From assembly GCF_009876115.1 (NCBI RefSeq), contig NZ_WWSY01000002.1, forward strand, positions 1 through 64,000: 64,000 nt of DNA, written 5' to 3'. The notes under the pieces are model-generated. The model was given only the letters and a program-made list of their open reading frames with translations, was not told the origin of the DNA and did not search any database. Positions 1 through 8,186 of the stretch are shown piece after piece; the first letter of the stretch is position 1; every line of letters starts with the position of its first letter. This stretch comes from Collinsella aerofaciens. Lineage in GTDB: Bacteria; Actinomycetota; Coriobacteriia; Coriobacteriales; Coriobacteriaceae. The position numbers and the translations under genes are program-made.

Positions 1-125
1 GCCTCTCGGCGGCCTTGCGAAAAACAAATCCAAGTTAGACCATTTCAAATGGTTCGATGTCTGCCCGGATGCGACACTGAAGTAAGTGTCCATCCTCGCA
101 GTATCCGGTTCTCAAGGTGCACGCT
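1..125 (-). other. rRNA leader or 16S-23S spacer-like sequence
   Basis: Read on the minus strand, this stretch starts with GCACCTTGAGAACCGGATA, which resembles the boxA-like sequence found in rRNA leaders and 16S-23S spacers. A strong hairpin follows (GACACT / AGTGTC arms inside GGATG / CATCC, near 66-94), then a small AT-rich palindrome near 36-54. No mature rRNA sequence is visible, so an rRNA gene would lie to the left of the window. The whole stretch 1-438 has no credible coding region; 126-380 holds AT-rich promoter-like motifs (a TATATA near 240) but nothing I can assign firmly. This call rests on sequence resemblance only. Confidence 0.35.
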
Positions 126-380
126 TTGCGGCTGATCCGGTCCGACCGGGCCGCGCGGCAAGGAGATATATTGCCAGACTACGAAGCCATGTGGGACGTC
201 AATTCCACTCTTCACAAGTCCTACACAATCTATGGCTTTCTATATAGGGAGTAGAAAGTCGAGTGCAGCAAGACCGCACGTATCAGATGATGACCCTTCG
301 GTTAAGAGACATATAAAGATCGGTCACCTGTAAGTGTTTATCTACCCGCGCTTTTAGCTATGTAAACCAGCGCTTTCGAT

Positions 381-417
381 AAAAAAGAGGGAGCGCCGCG
401 CACACCGCGACACTCCC
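381..417 (-). terminator. Rho-independent terminator after rplT
   Basis: On the minus strand a GC-rich hairpin with GGGAG / CTCCC outer arms is followed by a run of six T residues, 21 bases beyond the rplT stop codon. It closes the infC-rpmI-rplT operon. Confidence 0.85.
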
Positions 418-438
418 CTAGAGATTCAACAGAATCTA

Positions 439-798
439 TTAGGCCTCGAGAGCCTTCTTGGCAATAGCAGCCAGCTCGTTGAAGGACTCGATGTCCTCGT
501 AAGCCATCTGAGCCAGGACCTTACGGTCGAGCTCGATGCCAGCAACCTTCAGACCGTGCATGAACTGAGAGTAAGAGATGTCGTTCAGGCGAGCAGCAGC
601 GTTGATACGGGTGATCCAGAGAGAGCGGATCTCGCGCTTCTTGTTGCGGCGATCACGATACTGATACTGCAGGGAGTGCTGGACCTGCTCTTTAGCATGC
701 TTGTAAGTACGCGAAGCGGCACCGTAGTAACCCTTCGCACGGTGCATAACGGTACGGCGCTTCTTCTTGGCGGCAACAGCGCGCTTAATACGTGCCAT
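439..798 (-). CDS. rplT: 50S ribosomal protein L20
   Basis: This 119-residue, strongly basic protein has the usual L20 length and opening (MARIKRAVAAKKKRR). It shows the family features SRTYKHAKEQV and SLWITRINAAAR, and a C-terminal globular part (LAQMAYEDIESFNELAAIAK). L20 binds 23S rRNA early in assembly of the large subunit. In Firmicutes it also represses its own operon by binding the leader RNA. The start has a good ribosome-binding site (AGGAG, 8 bases upstream). It is the last gene of infC-rpmI-rplT, 46 bases after rpmI, and is followed by a clear terminator. Confidence 0.98.
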   Translation of the reverse strand: MARIKRAVAAKKKRRTVMHRAKGYYGAASRTYKHAKEQVQHSLQYQYRDRRNKKREIRSLWITRINAAARLNDISYSQFMHGLKVAGIELDRKVLAQMAYEDIESFNELAAIAKKALEA

Positions 799-844
799 GT
801 TCTATCAACTCCTAGACGGTAAAACGAAAAACGGGAACGCGAAC

Positions 845-1036
845 TTAGGCGAGACGCGACTTGATGACCTTGCGGTCGGCAGCGGCGATCTCGGTCTCCT
901 GACGGAAGCCACGCTTACGCTTGGTGGACTTCTTGCTCAGGATGTGGCTCTTGAAAGCCTTGGCGCGCATAAGCTTGCCGGTACCAGTCTTGCGGAAACG
1001 CTTCTTGGTGCCGCTGTGGGACTTCATCTTAGGCAT
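845..1036 (-). CDS. rpmI: 50S ribosomal protein L35
   Basis: A 63-residue basic protein starting [20 protein letters not shown], the standard L35 N-terminus, with the conserved [12 protein letters not shown] segment in the middle. It is a structural protein of the large ribosomal subunit. The start is preceded by AAGGAG seven bases upstream. It lies between infC and rplT, the conserved bacterial order, so all three are likely made from one transcript. Confidence 0.98.
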   Translation of the reverse strand: MPKMKSHSGTKKRFRKTGTGKLMRAKAFKSHILSKKSTKRKRGFRQETEIAAADRKVIKSRLA

Positions 1037-1068
1037 GAAATACTCCTTAATCGGTTACAGAACACTAG

Positions 1069-1623
1069 TTACTTGGTATCGCTTGCCGCTTTATCCTCAT
1101 CGAAGGCGCCCTTAATCGGGGCGAGCAGCATAAGCATGTTACGGCCTTCCATCTTAGGCTTGGACTCGACCGTAGCGTAAGGCTTGAGATCCTCGGCGAG
1201 ACGCTCGAGAACGTTAAGACCCTGCTCCGGGTGAGCCATCTCACGGCCACGGAACATGATGGTGATCTTAACGCGTGCGCCCTTCTTGAGGAAACGCAGA
1301 ACGTGGCCCTTCTTGGTCTCGTAATCGCCAACGTCAATCTTGGGTCGGAACTTCATTTCCTTGACCTCGACCTTGGACTGGTTCTTACGAGCGGCCTTGG
1401 CCTTCATGGCCTGCTGGTACTTGAACTTACCGTAGTCCATGACCTTGCAGACCGGCGGCTCCGCGTTGGGAGCGATCTCGACCAGGTCGAGACCCTGATC
1501 GTCAGCGACGCGCTGGGCATCGCGGATGGCGAACAGGCCGAGCTGAGAGCCATCGACGCCAATCAAACGGCACGAAGATGCAGTAATCTCGTCGTTGATG
1601 CGGGTGTCATCAGACTTAGCTAT
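1069..1623 (-). CDS. infC: Translation initiation factor IF-3, probable AUA start
   Basis: The protein is IF-3: RINDEITASSCRLIGVDG opens the N-terminal domain, and DYETKKGHVLRFLKKG and ITIMFRGREMAHPE lie in the C-terminal domain. IF-3 binds the 30S subunit and proofreads start-codon choice. An ATG exists at 1638, but the only strong ribosome-binding site (GGAGGT) lies inside that extension, seven bases before an ATA codon at 1623-1621. Starting there gives 184 residues (I/M-AKSDDTRINDEI), which fits the family. Rare start codons (AUU, AUC, AUA) are a known autoregulatory trait of infC. If the ATG is used instead, the protein gains five residues and loses a sensible Shine-Dalgarno site. Confidence 0.93.
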   Translation of the reverse strand: MAKSDDTRINDEITASSCRLIGVDGSQLGLFAIRDAQRVADDQGLDLVEIAPNAEPPVCKVMDYGKFKYQQAMKAKAARKNQSKVEVKEMKFRPKIDVGDYETKKGHVLRFLKKGARVKITIMFRGREMAHPEQGLNVLERLAEDLKPYATVESKPKMEGRNMLMLLAPIKGAFDEDKAASDTK

Positions 1624-1642
1624 TTTCCCTACCTCCATTCAT

Positions 1643-1676
1643 AAAAAAATAACCCGGCGCTTCTTTGCAACCAGGT
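1643..1676 (-). promoter_or_regulatory. Candidate attenuator in the infC leader
   Basis: On the minus strand ACCTGG can pair with CCGGGT, and the hairpin runs straight into TTATTTTTTT just before the infC ribosome-binding site. This looks like an intrinsic terminator placed to stop transcription before the operon. The upstream leader (about 1677-1840) holds another stem (GGAACC / GGTTCC near 1757-1773). L20-controlled leader attenuation of infC-rpmI-rplT is established in Bacillus; use of the same mechanism here is inference. Confidence 0.5.
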
Positions 1677-1840
1677 CGTACACATAGACATCCTCAATAT
1701 GAGGAAGGGAATCTAAGTTGTATGACCAGTCAGCTGCTCATTGGCGCCAAAAGGTGGGAACCCTCGGGTTCCTCTTTAGGGCATTGCGGGAACAACGCCT
1801 TGCGAATAATAACACGTACCGCGCGTTATCACATTACGTA

Positions 1841-1908
1841 CACGAAAAAGGGGGCTTTGACCTCCTTGAAGCGCAGGTGCATGTATGGTGCCCGAGGCGA
1901 GACTCGAA
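1841..1908 (-). repeat. Duplicated 3' end of tRNA-Leu plus terminator (att-like relic)
   Basis: This 68-bp segment is a near copy of 2024-2092, which covers the tRNA-Leu terminator and the last 21 bases of the tRNA. A 31-bp core is identical (1878-1908 versus 2062-2092). The terminator copy here is decayed by a stem mismatch. Partial duplication of a tRNA 3' end is the usual trace of integration by a tyrosine recombinase. Between the copies (1909-2023) lie GC-rich palindromes, including AACAGGCC / GGCCTGTT around 1971-1990, and no gene. Confidence 0.7.
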
Positions 1909-2027
1909 GGGCCTTCGCTTCGCGAAGCCCCGGGCTTCGGGCGCACGGCGCCCTCGCCACGCTCCGCTACAAACAGGCCACAGGCCTGTTTGCTTAACGC
2001 TCCGCGCGCTCACGCGAGTTCGGCACG

Positions 2028-2048
2028 AAAAAGGGGGCCTTGACCCCC
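2028..2048 (-). terminator. Terminator after tRNA-Leu
   Basis: On the minus strand GGGGG-TCAAGG-CCCCC is followed by TTTTT, 23 bases downstream of the tRNA 3' end. Confidence 0.85.
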
Positions 2049-2071
2049 TTGAACGCTCACTTGCATGTATG

Positions 2072-2158
2072 GTGCCCGAGGCGAGACTCGAACTCGCACG
2101 TTGTTGCCAACGGTGGATTTTGAGTCCACTGCGTCTGCCAATTCCGCCACTCGGGCAC
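2072..2158 (-). tRNA. tRNA-Leu (anticodon CAA)
   Basis: The 87-base minus-strand sequence folds as a class II tRNA. The acceptor stem is GTGCCCG / CGGGCAC, the anticodon stem is GTGGA / TCCAC with loop CTCAAAA (anticodon CAA), there is a long variable arm, and the T-arm contains GTTCGAGTC. It reads UUG leucine codons. The 3' CCA is not encoded. It is a single gene with its own terminator. Confidence 0.97.
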
Positions 2159-2195
2159 GTAATGCGTGAGTTAGTTTATCACAGCTTTCTGTTTA

Positions 2196-3629
2196 TTAGT
2201 CCGAAAATGGAACTTCAAGCATTTCGATGAGTTCGACCTTGCGCAACATCTCCCGCTTACGACTTCCACGTCCGTCAACCGAGGCCTCGCCCATCTGGTT
2301 GTCATAGGGATCCTCGCGCATACCATCGAAAGCAGGCACAAAATCAGCCTGGAATCGGTTGTTGGCCACCATACGCCACGGGTCGAGATTGCCAAAGTAG
2401 TGACGACGACGCCACTCCTCCCCCATCCTGCGTGCCGAGGAACCAAACGATACGTCGGCGTTAAGCCAACCGGTCTGGGGCGTGAAGAACTCGGCCCAGT
2501 CGTGCGGTCCCACCGAGTCGGGCGCAACATACAGGCCGCTCTGCCAACGGGCAGGCACGCCCGCGATGCGGCACATGGTGATAAACGTGAGCGCCATAAC
2601 GCCGCAATCGCCGCGGAGCGAATGCGCACAGTCGTCGGCAATAGATCCCAAAAGCAGGTACGGTGGCTGATAGCGATAGTCGATATGCTGTGTCAGGTAA
2701 TCATAGATAGCACGAGCGCGATCGAGCGGATCATCGAGCCCGTCAATAACACGCTTCGTCAACTGTCGCAGGTACGGCGTAAACACAATGTGCGGACGGT
2801 CCTCGGAAGTGTCCTCTGGCAGCGGCGTGTCCATGCACGCATGCGATGGGAGCGCACCACCATAGATATCGCAATAGGCGGCATCGATGCGATAGCGATA
2901 GGTCACCGAGAATGAATGTTCAGTCGAAGATGTCCAAGAGGCAGTACGAGCCGAAACGTTTTCAGAGGCAACGGTACCCTCCGACGTCATATCGAGAATC
3001 TCGATATGAGACTGTTGACGACAGGCGGCGGCAACGGGTAGCCACGCGCGAACGGTCTCTCCCTCCAGAGCCCCGGGGACAGACACGGATGCCTTAAGCG
3101 TGATGACGCGAGTCAGCCCGTTTTGCGACTCCATCTCCCTGAGCATCTGGTTACGCAGCGCTATGCCGTCCGTAGAGTCGGGACGCAGGCCCGGAACCTC
3201 CTTGGGGTACACGCGAAGCGAATCGAGAAAGTTATCGAGAACAAACAGCTCGTCATCGATAAAGCGCCAGTCTATACGCTTGCGATTAATCAGGTCATCA
3301 AACTGATCTTCGGTAAACTCAGGCCACTCCTCGCGAATCATCGCAATGGCCCGATCACGCGACACCGAAAAATGAAGCGGCGTCTCGAGCATGCGATACC
3401 GCTCGGCACGAACACAAGCAGCCAGCGAAGGCTCAGGGTTCTGCTCCAAAAGGCGATCGCAGGCAGCAACAGCCTGCGTCAAATACCCGGCATCCTTAAG
3501 ACGAAGAATCTCAGGCGGCAGTCCAATATCGAGATGACGAAAATCATCACAGCAAACATCAACAGAGCAGCCAACAGGGCCCTCGTCAATAACCTTCCCA
3601 TCCGAAGGCAGCACATCAATAACAGCCAT
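2196..3629 (-). CDS. Transglutaminase-like domain protein
   Basis: A 477-residue protein with a C-terminal transglutaminase-like core. The catalytic Cys is in RGDCGVMALTF (about residue 340), followed by AGVPARWQSG, the His in GPHDWAEFF and the Asp in GWLNADVSFG. Such cytosolic proteins are cysteine-protease-fold enzymes of mostly unknown substrate. The N-terminal 300 residues are not assigned; they lack a signal peptide. An in-frame ATG at 3707 is rejected: a promoter (TACAAT at 3664-3669) lies inside that extension, and GGAG stands six bases before the ATG at 3629. The gene is monocistronic, between tRNA-Leu and a repeat region. Confidence 0.85.
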   Translation of the reverse strand: MAVIDVLPSDGKVIDEGPVGCSVDVCCDDFRHLDIGLPPEILRLKDAGYLTQAVAACDRLLEQNPEPSLAACVRAERYRMLETPLHFSVSRDRAIAMIREEWPEFTEDQFDDLINRKRIDWRFIDDELFVLDNFLDSLRVYPKEVPGLRPDSTDGIALRNQMLREMESQNGLTRVITLKASVSVPGALEGETVRAWLPVAAACRQQSHIEILDMTSEGTVASENVSARTASWTSSTEHSFSVTYRYRIDAAYCDIYGGALPSHACMDTPLPEDTSEDRPHIVFTPYLRQLTKRVIDGLDDPLDRARAIYDYLTQHIDYRYQPPYLLLGSIADDCAHSLRGDCGVMALTFITMCRIAGVPARWQSGLYVAPDSVGPHDWAEFFTPQTGWLNADVSFGSSARRMGEEWRRRHYFGNLDPWRMVANNRFQADFVPAFDGMREDPYDNQMGEASVDGRGSRKREMLRKVELIEMLEVPFSD

Positions 3630-3663
3630 ACCAAACTCCAAGTCATTAGAACTCTTGAAGCAC

Positions 3664-3692
3664 ATTGTAGCGAGATAAAAAGAAAGCCCCAA
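3664..3692 (-). promoter_or_regulatory. Promoter of the transglutaminase-like gene
   Basis: On the minus strand a TACAAT -10 box (3664-3669) lies 17 bases after a weaker TTGGGG -35 box (3687-3692), about 35 bases before the chosen start codon. Confidence 0.55.
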
Positions 3693-3740
3693 CAAGGGAG
3701 CCATCAACGCCGCCGAACGGTAGTCAAAAAAAATGACTTC

Positions 3741-3960
3741 AGCCCAGTAACCCTGTAGCGAGTTAACAAAGGAGGCCCCGTTTCCCCGGAGCTGATTCCG
3801 TCGCGCGACTTCTGGCGAAGCCAGAAGCCATTTTAATTCAGCCTCGTAACCCTGCGGCGTTAAACGAAGGAAGCCCCGTCCCCCGGAACTGTTTCCTTGG
3901 CGCGACTTCTGGCGAAGCCAGGTGAGCGCAAAGGAAACAGTGTAGGGGGACGGGGCTTCC
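3741..3960. repeat. Two direct repeats, the second forming a 92-nt hairpin
   Basis: Two copies of an ~83-bp sequence (3741-3824 and 3840-3921) share blocks such as GTAACCCTG and GCGCGACTTCTGGCGAAGCC. The second copy continues into a long hairpin: 16-bp perfect arms 3869-3884 and 3945-3960, then 11-bp arms 3888-3898 and 3931-3941, then a TGGC / GCCA tip. It begins 20 bases past the aldolase stop but lacks a T run, so it looks more like a mobile palindrome than a plain terminator. The 14-base arm end (GGAAGC-N4-TCCC) recurs at 24348-24517. The gap 3630-3980 holds no gene. Confidence 0.75.
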
Positions 3961-3980
3961 GGCGGGAAGTTTAGCGACGC

Positions 3981-4847
3981 TTACGCCTTGTTGACGGAGC
4001 CAAACTCCTCCATGAGCTCCTTGGTGCGGGCAACGATGTTGTCGCGACCAGGCTTGAGGAGCTTGCGGGGGTCAAAGCCCTTGCCCTGCTGATCCTTGCC
4101 AGCCTCGATGTACTCGCGGACGCCCTTGGCGAAGACGAGCTGCAGGTCGGTGTTGACGTTGATCTTGGAGATGCCCAGGGAAATGGCCTTCTTGATCTGA
4201 TCCTCGGGGATGCCGGTACCACCGTGCAGAACGAGGGGCAGGTCACCGGTCTGAGCCTTGATCTCGCCCAGGCGCTCGAAGGAAAGGCCAGCCCAGTCGG
4301 CGGGGTACACGCCGTGGATGTTGCCGATGCCGCAGGCGAGGAAGTCGACGCCCAGGTCAGCGATCTGCTTGCACTCAGCAGGATCAGCGAGCTCGCCGCT
4401 GGAGGTCACGCCGTCCTCGGTGCCGCCGATGCCGCCGACCTCGGCCTCGATGGACATGCCCTTGGAGTGGGCAAGCTCAACGAGCTCCTTGGTGCGGTCG
4501 AGGTTAAGCTGGAAGGTCTCCTCGTGAGAGCCGTCATACATGATGGACGTGAAGCCGGCCTCGATGCACTTGAAGCAGTCCTCGTAAGAACCGTGATCGA
4601 GGTGAAGGGCGACGGGAACGGTAACGCCCGTGGCCTCGACGGCAGCCTTGACCATGTCGGCGCAGACCTTGAAACCGCCCATCCACTTAGCGGCACCAGC
4701 GGTGCACTGAAGGATCAGCGGAGACTTGGCCTCCTCGGCGGCCTGGAGAATAGCCAGGGTCCACTCGAGGTTGTTGGTGTTGAAGGCACCGAGACCGTAC
4801 TTGCCGGCCTCAGCCTTCTTGAGCATGTCTGCTGCGTTGACGAGCAT
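3981..4847 (-). CDS. fba: Class II fructose-1,6-bisphosphate aldolase
   Basis: A 288-residue zinc-dependent aldolase that splits fructose 1,6-bisphosphate into dihydroxyacetone phosphate and glyceraldehyde 3-phosphate in glycolysis. Diagnostic segments are GLGAFNTNNLEWTLAIL at the N-terminus, the zinc/catalytic HLDHG near residue 85, EAEVGGIGGTEDG, LHGGTGIP near 207 and KINVNTDLQ. The length matches Bacillus FbaA. The chosen ATG (4847) has GGAGG eight bases upstream; an upstream in-frame ATG adds 32 unconserved residues. A TAAAAT -10-like box lies near 4889-4894, and a TTCGT-N6-ACGAA inverted repeat at 4918-4933 could be an operator. Confidence 0.97.
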   Translation of the reverse strand: MLVNAADMLKKAEAGKYGLGAFNTNNLEWTLAILQAAEEAKSPLILQCTAGAAKWMGGFKVCADMVKAAVEATGVTVPVALHLDHGSYEDCFKCIEAGFTSIMYDGSHEETFQLNLDRTKELVELAHSKGMSIEAEVGGIGGTEDGVTSSGELADPAECKQIADLGVDFLACGIGNIHGVYPADWAGLSFERLGEIKAQTGDLPLVLHGGTGIPEDQIKKAISLGISKINVNTDLQLVFAKGVREYIEAGKDQQGKGFDPRKLLKPGRDNIVARTKELMEEFGSVNKA

Positions 4848-5042
4848 AAAAGAAACCTCCTGTAAGGTTGCTCCGATAACGCCTGAGATTTTACCACGGC
4901 GCACCCGAGCATAAACGTTCGTTTGTTCACGAATATCGTCCAAACAGACTTTTTTTGACCGTTTGCCCTACGGAATCGACCCGTTGGGGAAAAATAGCTT
5001 GACGTTTGGACGCTTCTCGTGCTTCAGAAGCCGACTATTAAG

Positions 5043-5726
5043 CTACATCTGCATGAAAGGGTTCTGCATGAGCTCGCGTGCCATGGTGGTCGAATCGCCA
5101 TGGCCGGTTAGGCAAACGGTATCGGGCGGAAGAAGCCGGGCGAGCTTGGAGAGCGAGCGCAGAATCGCCGTCTCGTCTCCTCCAGAAAGATCGGTGCGGC
5201 CGTGCCCACCCGGAAACAGGGTGTCGCCCACAAAAGCAATGTTCCCCTGCTCGGTGGCAGCAAACAAGACGATCCCGCCCGGCGTATGCCCTGGCGTCTC
5301 GATCACCTGCAGACAGATATCGCCCACCTCGATAGCATCGCCCTCGGCGAGCAGGCGCGTCGGCTCCCCGGGGTCGGGCGTCTCAATGCCCCACATAGCT
5401 CGCTGTTCCTCGATGTTCGCATGCGGCACCGCCACATCCTTAGCGCACAGCTCATACCGGCAGCTCTCGCCAACGGTGGTTCGCACGCCGGCAACACCGC
5501 CAACATGATCAGCATGGCCATGAGTGCATACGGCGCCAAGCACGCGTACGCCGGGATGCTCGGCTCGAATATGCTCCACCAAGCGCTCGCCTTCCCATGC
5601 GGGGTCGATAATCATGCACTCATTGTCCGAAATAACAGCATAGCTATTGGTCTGAATGGGACCGTTTACGAGCGTCTCGATCTCGACCGATCCCTTGGGA
5701 GTTAAATCCAAGGACACAGCGCTCAT
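5043..5726 (-). CDS. MBL-fold metallohydrolase (glyoxalase II-like)
   Basis: A 227-residue metallo-beta-lactamase fold protein. The metal-binding motif HGHADH is at about residues 68-73, with further ligands in ETPGHTPGG, FVGDTLFPGG and LTGHGD. This layout is that of the small glyoxalase-II/YcbL group of hydroxyacylglutathione-hydrolase-like enzymes; the true substrate cannot be read from sequence. The start has AGGAGAGGGG upstream. It follows relA on the same strand after 84 bases that hold a perfect 11-bp hairpin (5748-5773), so it is probably a separate unit or only partly co-transcribed. Confidence 0.88.
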   Translation of the reverse strand: MSAVSLDLTPKGSVEIETLVNGPIQTNSYAVISDNECMIIDPAWEGERLVEHIRAEHPGVRVLGAVCTHGHADHVGGVAGVRTTVGESCRYELCAKDVAVPHANIEEQRAMWGIETPDPGEPTRLLAEGDAIEVGDICLQVIETPGHTPGGIVLFAATEQGNIAFVGDTLFPGGHGRTDLSGGDETAILRSLSKLARLLPPDTVCLTGHGDSTTMARELMQNPFMQM

Positions 5727-5747
5727 GCCCCTCTCCTCTCTATAGAA

Positions 5748-5773
5748 CTCGAGGCATCAAACGATGCCTCGAG
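5748..5773. terminator. Perfect hairpin between relA and the MBL gene
   Basis: CTCGAGGCATC, a 4-base loop and the exact reverse complement form an 11-bp stem. No strong T run follows on the minus strand (TTCTAT), so it may be a weak terminator or a 5' leader structure of the MBL gene. Confidence 0.5.
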
Positions 5774-5810
5774 TGTAGCGAATATCGATAATGTGGCACG
5801 TTCGTCGCGA

Positions 5811-8171
5811 CTAAACGCGGCGCTTAAGCTGGGCTCCACCCTCGCCGGGCATCAGGCGGCGCGCGTCGTAGACCGAGTCAACGCTGCTGATAGAGGCCAG
5901 CAGCGGATCCAAACCACTCGCGTCCGAAATCTCGACCATAAAGCGCAGGGTTGCAATACCCTCGCGGTTGGTCGACGTGGCGGCAGAAAGGATATTGCCG
6001 CCCGCATCGCCAATGGCGATGGTGACATCCTTGAGCAGGCCCATGCGGTCCAGGCACTCGACCACGATCTCGACCTGAAAGAGGGTGTCGGCAGCGCCGT
6101 CCCACTCCACTTCGATCATGCGCTCGGGATGTTCCATAAGACCCTTGACGTTGGGGCAGTTGGCGCGATGCACCGAGACGCCGCGACCGCGCGTGATGAA
6201 GCCGACAATGTCGTCGCCCGTCACGGGGTTGCAGCAATGCGCCAAACGGACCAGCAGACCGCTGTTGCTCTCGCCCTTGACGATAATGCCGTTGCTGGCG
6301 CTCTTGCCGCGCTTTTGCGGCTTGCGGTTGGAGCCGCGGGCAGGCTGCTTGACGACCTCGGCGATAGCCTCGGCCTTGGTGAGCTGTTCCTCGGGCTTGG
6401 GGTCCAAGATTTGCTCGACCTTGTTACCCACAGCGCGCGGGGCAACCTTGCCGGCGCCCACGGCGGCAAACAGGTCCTCGAGCTGCTTGAAGTTCAGTTG
6501 CTCCGCCACGGCGTTGAGCGCGCGCGTGGATCGCGGCGTAGAGATGCCATACCCGCGCTTGCGCAAGTCCTTGGCCAGTATATCGCGGCCGGCAGCAGCG
6601 TCGTCGTCCTTGGTCGCGGCGGCAAAATAGCGGCGGATCTTTGACTTGGCGGAAGGTGTCTTAACGATCTTGAGCCAATCACGAGACGGCTTGGAACTCT
6701 TGTTGGTCAGAATCTCGACACGGTCGCCCGTCTTGATCTCGTGCGTGAGCGGGGCCACCGCACCGTTGATCTTAGCGCCGACGCAGTGGTTGCCGACCTC
6801 GGTGTGAACGGCGTAGGCAAAGTCGAGCGGCGTGGAGCCGGCACGAAGCGCCATGACCTCGCCCTTGGGCGTAAAGACAAAAATCTCCTGGTCAAACAAG
6901 TCGACCTTCAGCGAGTGCAGGTATTCCTTGGCATCGGTGATCTCGTCAGACGCAGCCCAATCAAGCGAATGTTTGAGCCAGTTAATCTGGTCGTCCAGAC
7001 GCTGGGCATCATTGGTCTTAGACGCAGACGATCCGCCCGATTTCTTATACAGCCAGTGGGCGGCAATGCCGTACTCGGCCTGCTCATGCATCTCGTAGGT
7101 TCGAATCTGAATCTCGAGCGGACGAGCCGTGGGGCCGATAACCGTCGTGTGGAGCGACTGGTAGTTATTGACCTTGGGCATGGCGATATAGTCTTTAAAG
7201 CGACCGGGCATGGGGTGCCACAGCGTATGCACCGCGCCGAGCGTGGAGTAGCAATCGCGCACCGAATGGGTGATGACGCGCAGTGCCACCAGGTCGTAGA
7301 TCTCGGAGAACTCCTTGCCCTTGCGCTTCATCTTTTGGTAGATGGACCAATAGTGCTTGGAACGGCCATTAATCTGGAAGTCTTCCAGGCCAATGCGGTT
7401 GAGCTCGTCGGTGAGCGTCTTGATGGTCTCGGCCAGATAGCGCTCACGGACCTCGCGCGACTCCGCCACCATGCGCGCGATGCGCTGGTAGGCATCGGGC
7501 TCCAGGTAGAAGAAGGACAGGTCCTCGAGCTCCCACTTAATAGAGCTCATGCCCAGGCGGTCGGCCAGGGGAGCATACACGTCCATGGTCTCGCGGGCCT
7601 TAAACAGGCGACGGTCCTCGCGAAGGGCCGCCAGCGTACGCATGTTATGCAGGCGGTCGGCAAGTTTGACGATGATAACGCGGATGTCCTTGGACATGGC
7701 GAGGAACATCTTGCGCAGCGTAAGCGCCTGCTTCTCGTCCATGCTATCGACTTCGATGTTGGTGAGCTTGGTCACGCCATCGACGAGCTCGGCTACCGTA
7801 TCGCCAAACAGGCCGGAAACATCGGCAAGCGAGGTCTCGGTATCCTCGACGGTATCGTGCAGCAGCGCGGCGCACACCACATCGCAGTCCATCTTGAGGT
7901 CGGCCAAAATGATGGCAACCTCGACGGGATGGTTGATGTACATCTCACCCGAGCGGCGCTTTTGGTTGCAGTGCTTCTCGGCGGCAAAGCAGTAGGCCTG
8001 CTCCACCTTAGAGAAGTCGTCCTCATTCATATATTTGAGGCACAGGCGCTCCAGTTTGTCGTAGCTGTCCGCCATAATCTCGGGCGGCAGCTCATCGGCA
8101 TGCTTATAGTGCTCCATCTCCGAAAACGGCTGGAGGGTGGAATCATGGGCGGTACGGGCTGCGGCATCCAT
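5811..8171 (-). CDS. rel: Bifunctional (p)ppGpp synthetase/hydrolase
   Basis: A 786-residue Rel/SpoT protein that makes and degrades the stringent-response alarmone (p)ppGpp. Domains in order: HD hydrolase (HPVEVAIILADL, then ALLHDTVED near residue 104, and RLHNMRTLAALREDRR), synthetase (YWSIYQKMKRKGKEFSEIYD), TGS (IFVFTPKGEVMALRAGSTP, ~400-460), the conserved CCNPVTGDDIVGF region near 640 and a C-terminal ACT domain. The RFKD motif near residue 325 is typical of bifunctional rather than synthetase-only enzymes. It begins 15 bases after the recJ-like gene, so the two are probably co-transcribed. An AAGGGG box precedes the ATG. Confidence 0.97.
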   Translation of the reverse strand: MDAAARTAHDSTLQPFSEMEHYKHADELPPEIMADSYDKLERLCLKYMNEDDFSKVEQAYCFAAEKHCNQKRRSGEMYINHPVEVAIILADLKMDCDVVCAALLHDTVEDTETSLADVSGLFGDTVAELVDGVTKLTNIEVDSMDEKQALTLRKMFLAMSKDIRVIIVKLADRLHNMRTLAALREDRRLFKARETMDVYAPLADRLGMSSIKWELEDLSFFYLEPDAYQRIARMVAESREVRERYLAETIKTLTDELNRIGLEDFQINGRSKHYWSIYQKMKRKGKEFSEIYDLVALRVITHSVRDCYSTLGAVHTLWHPMPGRFKDYIAMPKVNNYQSLHTTVIGPTARPLEIQIRTYEMHEQAEYGIAAHWLYKKSGGSSASKTNDAQRLDDQINWLKHSLDWAASDEITDAKEYLHSLKVDLFDQEIFVFTPKGEVMALRAGSTPLDFAYAVHTEVGNHCVGAKINGAVAPLTHEIKTGDRVEILTNKSSKPSRDWLKIVKTPSAKSKIRRYFAAATKDDDAAAGRDILAKDLRKRGYGISTPRSTRALNAVAEQLNFKQLEDLFAAVGAGKVAPRAVGNKVEQILDPKPEEQLTKAEAIAEVVKQPARGSNRKPQKRGKSASNGIIVKGESNSGLLVRLAHCCNPVTGDDIVGFITRGRGVSVHRANCPNVKGLMEHPERMIEVEWDGAADTLFQVEIVVECLDRMGLLKDVTIAIGDAGGNILSAATSTNREGIATLRFMVEISDASGLDPLLASISSVDSVYDARRLMPGEGGAQLKRRV

Positions 8172-8186
8172 CGAGGTCCCCTTCCC

